DNA from: Aestuarierythrobacter sp037968495
GTDB taxonomy: Bacteria > Pseudomonadota > Alphaproteobacteria > Sphingomonadales > Sphingomonadaceae
Length of the DNA: 64,000 nt
Assembly: GCA_037968495.1 (NCBI GenBank)
Contig: JBBKVP010000067.1
Coordinates: 62,001-126,000 of the forward strand
Direction: 5' to 3'
Below the pieces are notes generated by a model. It did not search any database and was not told the DNA's origin. It saw only the letters and a program-made list of their open reading frames with translations. The translations under genes were made by a program, and so were the position numbers. Below, in pieces: positions 57,384 to 64,000 of this stretch (positions are counted from its first letter, which is position 1; each line of letters opens with the position of its first letter).

Positions 57384-58777
57384 AGCGCGGCGGCGTAGGC
57401 GTGCCCGACCGAATGTGCCAGTTCATTCGCAGTAAAAGGTGGACCGCACAGCCGCGCAGCCTCAGCATGCAACCACAATGCCTCGCAAGCCGCACCAAAC
57501 GGCGGCGCGCCTGTTGCAAGCCGGCTCGCGGTTATTCCCGCAAGCACGTCGCCAGAGCCGGCCACAGACAGCCATGAGGTTGCGGGCGGCGCCACCGCGA
57601 GCCGCCCATCCGGAGCGGCAACAAAGCTGTCGGGGCCCTTTGCAATGATGATCATGCCGCTGGCCTTAGCCAATTGCAGCGCCATCTCGCGTTTCAGGCC
57701 ATCCGGAACCTCGAACGCCTTGCATAAAGCTACAAGCTCGCCCTCATGCGGCGTAGCAATGACAGGTACTGATACTTGTTCCAGCATCTTCGGACCAAGC
57801 TGCATAAGGGCGTCCGCGTCGAGGACCATTGGGCAATTTCGCTCGAAGACAGTGTTCAACTTCTCTGTAACACCCAATTCGCGCCCCAACCCCGGACCAA
57901 CCAACAGCGCATTGAACCGATCATCGCCAAGCGAAAGTGCCCAATCTCGGTCATCAGCCACCAGATCGGGCGGCAAACCGGGATGCAAACTGTCCGAAAG
58001 AAGCTTAACATAGCCGGTACCGGAACGCATTGCCGCCAAGGCTGACAGGACCGCTGCGCCCGGCATCGCACCGCCGATTATGCCAAGATAACCGCGAGTG
58101 TATTTGTGCGAATCCATGGCAGGTGCAGGGAGTTCGGGTTTGGCGATCAGGAAAGCGGCGTCCTTCACGCCTTCCGCGCCGATGGGCACCAACCTGAGCA
58201 CACCCATCATGGCCGAGGCTGGCATGGTCCAATGCGCCCATTTCCATGCGCCGAGTGCCAACGTCAGATCGTAACGGGGCAAATCGTGGTTCAATGGGGC
58301 GCCAGTATCGGATTCAACGCCGCTCGGCAGATCGATGGCAACGCGGTAATGGTGCGTGTTTGCAAGACTCTGAAAAAGCATCAAAAGTTCCGGCGACAAT
58401 GCCCGGGTCAGTCCGCTGCCGAACAGGCAGTCGATCAATATGCCGCCAAACCCCCCAGCCCCATCGGCATATTCGCCAGCATATCTTGCGCGAGCGTTCT
58501 TTGCCGCATCGGTTGTGGGCGCAATCGGCGCAACTACTAAAACGTCCAATCCAGCTTTTCGCAAATATTCAGCGATAACATAACCATCACCGCCATTGTT
58601 CCCAGGGCCGCATAGGATGGTTGCGGAGCGTCCTGAGGCAATCCTGCGGCACCATTCACCTGCGCCCGTGCCTGCGATGTGCATCAAATCGTCAACCGAA
58701 GTGCCGCCATTAATGATAGCGTCTTCGGCGCGCCGCATCTGGGCGACTGAAAGTATTTGGCTAGCTGGCGGGTTCAT
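57380..58777 (-). CDS. nnr: Bifunctional NAD(P)HX epimerase/dehydratase
   Basis: It repairs hydrated NAD(P)H. The 465-residue protein joins a YjeF N-terminal epimerase domain (GPGNNGGDGYVIAEYLRKAG) to a ribokinase-like ADP/ATP-dependent dehydratase domain ending SVAGSGDVLAGITASRLATG. I start at ATG 58777, 17 bases inside the preceding lipoprotein gene; the frame runs up to 58822 but without family character. It is followed by the overlapping RNA methyltransferase gene. Confidence 0.94.
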   Translation of the reverse strand: MNPPASQILSVAQMRRAEDAIINGGTSVDDLMHIAGTGAGEWCRRIASGRSATILCGPGNNGGDGYVIAEYLRKAGLDVLVVAPIAPTTDAAKNARARYAGEYADGAGGFGGILIDCLFGSGLTRALSPELLMLFQSLANTHHYRVAIDLPSGVESDTGAPLNHDLPRYDLTLALGAWKWAHWTMPASAMMGVLRLVPIGAEGVKDAAFLIAKPELPAPAMDSHKYTRGYLGIIGGAMPGAAVLSALAAMRSGTGYVKLLSDSLHPGLPPDLVADDRDWALSLGDDRFNALLVGPGLGRELGVTEKLNTVFERNCPMVLDADALMQLGPKMLEQVSVPVIATPHEGELVALCKAFEVPDGLKREMALQLAKASGMIIIAKGPDSFVAAPDGRLAVAPPATSWLSVAGSGDVLAGITASRLATGAPPFGAACEALWLHAEAARLCGPPFTANELAHSVGHAYAAAL

Positions 58778-59132
58778 CTGCCCCGTTGCTACCGACCGGT
58801 ATTCGGTAACGGTCCGTGCCAACTGTTACGAGCACGAAGGTGCCCTTGTCCTGCACTGTCGCCTCGTCTGCGCCATCTGCGGTGACAAGTCCGCCTTGGC
58901 CCGCCATCACCTGAAAACGCCGGAAGCCGCCGTCTTCGTGACGCACTATCAACAGGGTCTCATCGCCTTGCTCGATCCGTTCGACAGTGCAGCCATCACT
59001 GAAATCGGCGGCGTTATCGATGGCGCAGGCAATATTCTCGGTTCCAGAGGACCCTTTGGCCAGCGGACCCTCTGCCGAACAGGCCGTCAGCAATACGCCA
59101 GAAATCCCTAGAAATAATGCCACCGAATGCAT
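58761..59132 (-). CDS. Small predicted lipoprotein
   Basis: A 123-residue protein with a lipoprotein signal (LLTAC, C near residue 18), then a small sheet domain with two further cysteines (NIACAIDN, DGCTVERIEQ) and a repetitive hydrophobic tail TFVLVTVGTDRYRIPV. It lies four bases after ilvD and overlaps nnr. No function is recognised. Confidence 0.8.
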   Translation of the reverse strand: MHSVALFLGISGVLLTACSAEGPLAKGSSGTENIACAIDNAADFSDGCTVERIEQGDETLLIVRHEDGGFRRFQVMAGQGGLVTADGADEATVQDKGTFVLVTVGTDRYRIPVGSNGADEPAS

Positions 59133-59136
59133 TGAA

Positions 59137-60993
59137 TTACTTAACCCTTAACTGCGAAATGTCGCGTACTGCGCCGCGAGCCGCACTCGTGGTCATGGCG
59201 GCATAAGCGTACAATGCTTGAGAGATTGCCCTCGGCCGGTCGGCTGCTGGCCTCCACGCCGTGTCGCCCTTGGCGTCCATGGCTGTACGCCGGGCCGCAA
59301 GTTTTTTGTCGCTAATGCGCAAGGAGACGGTCCTCTCGGGGATATCAATGTCGATGATGTCACCATCTTCGACGAGGCCAATCGTACCACCCTCTGCTGC
59401 CTCGGGTGAGACATGCCCAATTGAAAGGCCCGATGTCCCGCCGGAGAAACGCCCGTCGGTCAGCAACGCGCATGCAGCGCCAAGCCCCTTTGATTTGAGG
59501 TAGCTGGTCGGATAAAGCATTTCCTGCATCCCGGGGCCGCCCTTGGGGCCTTCGTAGCGGATTACGACCACATCGCCTGCGACGATTTGTCCGGTTAGGA
59601 TCGCAGTCACAGTATCGTCCTGGCTTTCGAACACCTTGGCAGGACCGCTAAATTTCAGAATGCTGTCGTCGACACCAGCCGTTTTCACGATGCAACCATC
59701 AAGCGCGACATTACCACTTAGGACGGCAAGCCCGCCGTCTTGGCTAAACGCATGTTCTGCGCTGCGGATAACGCCGTTTTCACGGTCGAGGTCAAGCGTT
59801 TCCCAGCGGCGATCCTGACTGAAAGCGACCTGTGTCGGCACGCCGCCCGGTGCGGCACTGAAAAACTCATGCACTTTCGGATTACTTGTGCGCGAGATGT
59901 CCCAGTCATCCAGCGCATCGGCCAGCGTCGGGCTATGCACAGTTGGCAGCGCGGTGTTCAGCAAGCCGGCCCTGTCCAGCTGACCGAGCAGCGCCATGAT
60001 CCCGCCAGCGCGGTGCACATCTTCCATATGCACATCATCTTTGGCCGGTGCGACCTTGGAAAGGCACGGAACTTTGCGCGAAAGCCGGTCGATGTCTTCC
60101 ATCGTAAAATCAACGCTGGCCTCATGAGCAGCAGCGAGTAAATGGAGCACGGTGTTAGTCGATCCGCCCATCGCAATATCGAGCGACATAGCATTTTCGA
60201 AGGCCGAGAAGCTGGCGATGGTCCGCGGCAGCACGCTTTCGTCGTCTTCCTCGTAATACCGCTTCGCCAGTGTAACGATCAATCGCCCCGCCCGCAGGAA
60301 CAAGTTCTTGCGTTCTGCATGGGTTGCCAGCGTCGAGCCATTGCCCGGCAGCGAAAGGCCGAGCGCTTCCGTCAGGCAATTCATCGAATTAGCCGTGAAC
60401 ATTCCTGAGCAAGAGCCGCAAGTCGGGCACGCAGCGCGTTCAATATCATCGACTTCTTCGTCGGTCAGGCTTTCATCAGCGGCGGCGACCATGGCATCGA
60501 CCAGATCGAGCGCGCGTTCCTTGCCCTTCCAGATGACCTTGCCGGCCTCCATCGGGCCACCCGAGACGAATACGACCGGGATATTGATCCGCATTGCTGC
60601 CATCAGCATACCCGGGGTGATTTTGTCGCAATTGGAAATACACACCATCGCATCGGCGCAGTGCGCGTTGACCATATATTCGACGCTGTCTGCAATCAGG
60701 TCGCGGCTCGGGAGGGAATAGAGCATCCCGTCATGCCCCATCGCAATACCATCATCGACTGCTATCGTGTTGAATTCTTTAGCAACACCGCCGGCCGCTT
60801 CGATCTCGCGAGCGACCAGCTGCCCCAGATCCTTCAAGTGTACATGTCCGGGGACAAACTGTGTAAAGCTGTTCACAACTGCGACGATCGGCTTGCCGAA
60901 ATCGTCGTCCTTCATCCCCGTCGCCCGCCACAATCCGCGCGCGCCGGCCTGATTGCGGCCATGGGTCGTTGTGCGTGAACGATAGACGGGCAT
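59137..60993 (-). CDS. ilvD: Dihydroxy-acid dehydratase
   Basis: IlvD converts dihydroxy-acids to 2-oxoacids in isoleucine/valine synthesis. The 618-residue protein has Fe-S ligand motifs VCISNCDKITPG and CPTCGSCSGMFTANSMN and the active-site serine loop LLTDGRFSGGTSGLSIGH. GGAG precedes the ATG at 60993. It heads a minus-strand run with the lipoprotein, nnr and RNA methyltransferase genes. A leader-peptide attenuator is not evident in the 126 bases upstream. Confidence 0.97.
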   Translation of the reverse strand: MPVYRSRTTTHGRNQAGARGLWRATGMKDDDFGKPIVAVVNSFTQFVPGHVHLKDLGQLVAREIEAAGGVAKEFNTIAVDDGIAMGHDGMLYSLPSRDLIADSVEYMVNAHCADAMVCISNCDKITPGMLMAAMRINIPVVFVSGGPMEAGKVIWKGKERALDLVDAMVAAADESLTDEEVDDIERAACPTCGSCSGMFTANSMNCLTEALGLSLPGNGSTLATHAERKNLFLRAGRLIVTLAKRYYEEDDESVLPRTIASFSAFENAMSLDIAMGGSTNTVLHLLAAAHEASVDFTMEDIDRLSRKVPCLSKVAPAKDDVHMEDVHRAGGIMALLGQLDRAGLLNTALPTVHSPTLADALDDWDISRTSNPKVHEFFSAAPGGVPTQVAFSQDRRWETLDLDRENGVIRSAEHAFSQDGGLAVLSGNVALDGCIVKTAGVDDSILKFSGPAKVFESQDDTVTAILTGQIVAGDVVVIRYEGPKGGPGMQEMLYPTSYLKSKGLGAACALLTDGRFSGGTSGLSIGHVSPEAAEGGTIGLVEDGDIIDIDIPERTVSLRISDKKLAARRTAMDAKGDTAWRPAADRPRAISQALYAYAAMTTSAARGAVRDISQLRVK

Positions 60994-61119
60994 AGATTAC
61001 TCCGATGGATGCAGTAGTTCGCAGGTCTGCTTTGGCAGTATAGTTACCTTAGCAGAAGGGCCAAGCGAAACAGAATTTCTAATCCGGTGCAGCGCAGGAC
61101 TTAAATGGCAAGCCAAACG

Positions 61120-61839
61120 CTACTTGATCGCCTCTGCAACGCGGCCTGCAACATTGGCCACCAGCGCCGCCCAGCGGGCCTGCCCAGCCTCGTCTGAGAT
61201 AAGGTCCTGACGGATCTCAATCGTCAGATATGCGCGGCCATGCGCTTCCGCATGGCGGTCCATCGTGGCATTGAGCTGCTTGCCCGAATAGGGCTGGTTA
61301 TCGCCGACGGTCAGACCCTCGGCCTTAAACAGGCTTATGGCATGGCGTGATGCGCGGTCGTCCTGATTGTAGAGCAAAGCGACCTCCCAGGGGCGGTCTT
61401 CCTGCTTGCTCTCCAGTTCAGGCGTGAAGCTGTGCATCGCGAGGATGAGTTCCGGCTGTGCTGTGTCTAGCCACGCTGCAAGCGCATCGTGATACGGCCG
61501 GTGGAACCGCTCAAGCCTTGCCTCAATATTCGCTCCGATGTTGCCTGCTATTACATGGCCGTCACTGGTACATGGGACGACGGCTTCTTCATGTTCATGC
61601 CGGTGGAGATCGCACACGAGGCGGCTGAAGGTCGCGATATGGGCTGCTATGTCGTGCCTACGCGCGAGCCGTCCGGCGACACCCTCAACTCCGATATCGA
61701 CGGCGATATGGTTGTTCAGCAGCTGCGCGGAGATGCCCAATTCGATGTCGTCGGGCACGGCGCTTGAAGCATGATCACCGATGCAAACGATCCCGCCAAT
61801 GCGAGGCTCTCCGATCCGGCGGTAGGCGAAGTCACTCAT
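61120..61839 (-). CDS. N-formylglutamate amidohydrolase family protein
   Basis: The 239-residue zinc hydrolase has VCIGDHASSAVPDDIELG, the histidine-rich RLVCDLHRHEHEEAVVP and LAMHSFTPEL, the pattern of HutG-type N-formylglutamate amidohydrolases. No other histidine-degradation genes are near. The ATG at 61839 overlaps the ispE stop (ATGA); the first start in frame (61863) adds eight residues. Confidence 0.88.
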   Translation of the reverse strand: MSDFAYRRIGEPRIGGIVCIGDHASSAVPDDIELGISAQLLNNHIAVDIGVEGVAGRLARRHDIAAHIATFSRLVCDLHRHEHEEAVVPCTSDGHVIAGNIGANIEARLERFHRPYHDALAAWLDTAQPELILAMHSFTPELESKQEDRPWEVALLYNQDDRASRHAISLFKAEGLTVGDNQPYSGKQLNATMDRHAEAHGRAYLTIEIRQDLISDEAGQARWAALVANVAGRVAEAIK

Positions 61840-62651
61840 CGTAATGTTCCCTGCATCATCCACCAGTCCGGATGGTCGGAAGTTAGCTTTTCTGCGGCCT
61901 CACGCATGACGTCATGACTTCGGTAGAGCGCAAAACAGGTCGCACCGGACCCTGACATTCGGTTTAGAAACGCCGGTGTTTGCGACAATGCTTCGCGCAC
62001 GCCAGCGATAGGCGCGCACAGGGAAATCGCCGCATCTTGCAAGTCGTTGCGGCCTTGCTCTGCAATGGTGCTGACAGAACCTACAGGCATGGGACCGCGA
62101 TCCTGACCGTCCCAAGCTTTGAAGACTGGATTAGTCGAAAGCGGAGCGCGCGGGTTCACCAGCAGGACAGGAGTTCCAGCGAGGTCGTTCTCGATCGGCG
62201 TGAGTTCAGTTCCCGTACCGCGCCCTATGCAAGCGATGCTCTCAACGCAAGCGGGGACATCAGCACCGAGCTTGGCCGCGCGGTCATGCCAATCATCGGG
62301 CAGGCCATAAGCCTCACGAACAAGCCGGAACACCGCACCGGCATCAGCCGACCCCCCGCCAAGACCCGCTGCAACCGGAAGCCGCTTTTCAAGCTCAATC
62401 GCCAGCCCGCTAGCACGAGGCAATGCGCCAAGCGCCTGTGATATAATATTACCACATGGATCAGTCAGTTCCGGCGCGAACTCACCAAAGATCTTGAGCT
62501 CATCCTGCTCCGATATACGCGCAGAGAGCCGGTCGCCATCATCCACGAAGGCGAACAACGTCTCCACCTCATGATAGCCATCATGGCGCCGCTCACGGAC
62601 GTGCAGCGCAAGATTGATTTTGGCGTATGCGGTTTCGCGCAAAGCGATCAC
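61836..62651 (-). CDS. ispE: 4-diphosphocytidyl-2-C-methyl-D-erythritol kinase
   Basis: IspE phosphorylates the CDP-methylerythritol intermediate of the MEP isoprenoid pathway. The 271-residue GHMP kinase has AYAKINLALHV at the start and the ATP loop LPVAAGLGGGSADAGA, and ends with SGSGATCFALY. I use GTG 62651, which overlaps the ETF-QO stop (GTGA). An upstream start at 62747 would extend 97 bases into that gene. Confidence 0.95.
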   Translation of the reverse strand: MIALRETAYAKINLALHVRERRHDGYHEVETLFAFVDDGDRLSARISEQDELKIFGEFAPELTDPCGNIISQALGALPRASGLAIELEKRLPVAAGLGGGSADAGAVFRLVREAYGLPDDWHDRAAKLGADVPACVESIACIGRGTGTELTPIENDLAGTPVLLVNPRAPLSTNPVFKAWDGQDRGPMPVGSVSTIAEQGRNDLQDAAISLCAPIAGVREALSQTPAFLNRMSGSGATCFALYRSHDVMREAAEKLTSDHPDWWMMQGTLR

Positions 62652-64000
62652 ATATTCGGATAGTTTGGGCCGCCACCGCCCTCGGGCGTGGTCCAGTTGA
62701 TGTTCTGGTTCGGGTCCTTGATATCGCAGGTTTTGCAGTGAACGCAATTTTGCGAATTGATCACAAATTTCGGCTCAGCGCCCTCCTCCGTCACCCACTC
62801 GTAAACACCTGCCGGGCAGTAACGCGCAGATGGTCCGGCGAAGACCATCAGTTCGCTTTCTTTCTGAAGTTCCAAATCGGCAACTTTCAGGTGGTTGGGC
62901 TGGTCTTCGGCATGGTTGGTATAGGAAAATGCCACCGATGTAAGCCGGTCGAAGCTCAGAACGCCGTCGGGCTTAGGATAATCAATCGGCTGATACAGAT
63001 CAGCGCGGCCGGTCATTTCGTAATCGCGGTGATGCTTCATCGTGATCGGCAAGCCAATCTTGAGCGTCCGCATCCACATGTCCGCTCCGCCGAGAATAGT
63101 GCCCAGCTCGTTGCCGTATTTCGCAACCGCAGGCTCGGCATTCTTCACCATCTTCAGCTCGTCGGCAATCCAGCTCTCGCGCAGGTTCGCTTCATATTCA
63201 GCAACTTCAGTGTGTTCCTTGCCATCAGCAATCTTTGCTGCGAAGCTTTCAGCGGCGAGCATTCCGCTCTTCATCGCCGTGTGACTGCCTTTGATCCGCG
63301 GTACGTTTACGAAGCCGGCAGCACAACCGATCAGCGCGCCACCCGGGAAGGCCAGCTTAGGCACACTCTGCCAACCACCTTCATTGATAGCCCGCGCACC
63401 ATAAGCCACACGCTTGCCGCCTTCGAGCATCTCGGCGATTGCCGGGTGATGCTTCCAGCGCTGGAATTCCTGGAATGGTGAGACGTAGGGGTTCTTATAA
63501 TCAAGCGCGGTCACGAAACCGAGCGCAACCTGATTACCGGCCTGATGGTAGATGAAGCCGCCGCCCCAGCTATCGCTTTCCGACAGCGGCCAGCCCTGCG
63601 TATGCGCGACTTTACCCGGCACGTGTTTCGCAGGATCAATATCCCACAATTCCTTTATGCCGAGGCCGTAAACCTGCGGCTCACAATCGGCCTCAAGGTT
63701 GTATTTCGCCTTCATCTGTTTTGTGAGATTACCGCGCGCACCTTCTGCAAACAGTGTGTATTTCGCTTCAATTTCCATGCCGAGCTGGAAGTCACCCTTC
63801 TCGCTACCATCGGCGGCGATGCCCATGTCCTGTGTGATCACACCACGCACTGCGCCGGCATCGTTGAACATCACTTCGGCGGCAGGGAAGCCGGGGAACA
63901 CCATCACGCCAAGCTCTTCCGCCTTCTCGCCCAGCCAGCGGGTGAGATTGCCCAGCGAGCCGGTATAGCAGCCCTTGTTCGACATCAGCGGCGGCAGCAT
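62648..64000 (-). CDS. Electron transfer flavoprotein-ubiquinone oxidoreductase, N terminus beyond the window
   Basis: It moves electrons from electron-transfer flavoprotein to ubiquinone at the inner membrane. The visible 450 residues are the C-terminal four-fifths of a protein usually about 550 long; the FAD-binding N terminus lies past base 64000. Seen here are GGALIGCAAGFVNVPRIKG, and a ferredoxin-type end with CPAGVYEW and NCVHCKTCDIKDP, giving the [4Fe-4S] cysteines. The first Met in the frame at 64000 is internal, not a start. Confidence 0.95.
   Translation of the reverse strand: MLPPLMSNKGCYTGSLGNLTRWLGEKAEELGVMVFPGFPAAEVMFNDAGAVRGVITQDMGIAADGSEKGDFQLGMEIEAKYTLFAEGARGNLTKQMKAKYNLEADCEPQVYGLGIKELWDIDPAKHVPGKVAHTQGWPLSESDSWGGGFIYHQAGNQVALGFVTALDYKNPYVSPFQEFQRWKHHPAIAEMLEGGKRVAYGARAINEGGWQSVPKLAFPGGALIGCAAGFVNVPRIKGSHTAMKSGMLAAESFAAKIADGKEHTEVAEYEANLRESWIADELKMVKNAEPAVAKYGNELGTILGGADMWMRTLKIGLPITMKHHRDYEMTGRADLYQPIDYPKPDGVLSFDRLTSVAFSYTNHAEDQPNHLKVADLELQKESELMVFAGPSARYCPAGVYEWVTEEGAEPKFVINSQNCVHCKTCDIKDPNQNINWTTPEGGGGPNYPNM

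Noticed and set aside
62627..63481. 284-residue plus-strand frame opposite ETF-QO
   Set aside because: Antisense shadow; the minus strand has diagnostic Fe-S motifs.
1..64000. tRNA, rRNA, insertion sequence, prophage or integron attachment features
   Set aside because: No transposase or integrase frame and no cloverleaf-like stretch was seen in the intergenic gaps; a tRNA/Rfam scan could still find small RNAs that I cannot detect by eye.

Overview
This window is about 64 kb of an alphaproteobacterial chromosome. It most resembles the Sphingomonadales (an Erythrobacteraceae-type genome). The order nuoABCDE-F-G, the acid-rich insertion in RNase E, and a full exosortase A (XrtA/EpsH) exopolysaccharide locus all point that way. 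The taxonomic placement is inferred from gene content and protein style, not from a marker tree. I see no tRNA, rRNA, CRISPR array, insertion sequence or prophage.

Region 1 (1-8.1 kb, minus strand) is the complex I operon nuoA-nuoB-nuoC-nuoD-nuoE-nuoF-nuoG, cut by the left edge inside nuoG. Most junctions are overlapping start/stop codons. Two very small membrane proteins are embedded in it by such overlaps, one between nuoD and nuoE and one between nuoE and nuoF. Between nuoF and nuoG sits a tandem pair of paralogous secreted, four-cysteine proteins, both apparently damaged: one has an in-frame amber codon, the other has its signal peptide in a different frame. They are followed by a Rho-independent terminator.

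Region 2 (8.1-32.4 kb) is housekeeping and accessory metabolism. It holds an aldehyde dehydrogenase, a thiolase, two small lipoproteins made by a tandem duplication whose junction is still readable, an ammonium transporter, release factor 2, and a penicillin-binding protein 1A with an N-acetylmuramoyl-L-alanine amidase. RNase E follows with a long structured leader, then a haloalkane dehalogenase and a coupled sdhB-thioesterase-zapE group. The region ends with an unexpected RpfF-type (DSF signal synthase) crotonase.

Region 3 (32.5-37.6 kb, minus strand) is a four-gene ABC exporter of the YbhGFSR type: a membrane-fusion adaptor, a double ATPase and two permeases. It lies directly downstream of the XrtA locus on the same strand.

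Region 4 (37.6-56.2 kb) is the XrtA locus. Twelve minus-strand genes run from an acyl-CoA ligase to an amidotransferase. They cover export (Wza-like lipoprotein, Wzz-like chain-length protein, tyrosine autokinase, outer-membrane barrel, AAA ATPase), decoration (deacetylase, FemAB-like protein, glycosyltransferase, amidotransferase), exosortase A itself, and a PLP decarboxylase and ligase. A divergent plus-strand group carries a GNAT-like protein, an acyl carrier protein and two alpha/beta hydrolase-like proteins. No PEP-CTERM substrate protein is seen in the window, nor an obvious Wzx/Wzy pair.

Region 5 (56.2-64 kb, minus strand) is housekeeping: a TrmA/RlmD-type RNA methyltransferase, the NAD(P)HX repair enzyme, a small lipoprotein, ilvD, an N-formylglutamate amidohydrolase, ispE, and ETF-ubiquinone oxidoreductase cut by the right edge.
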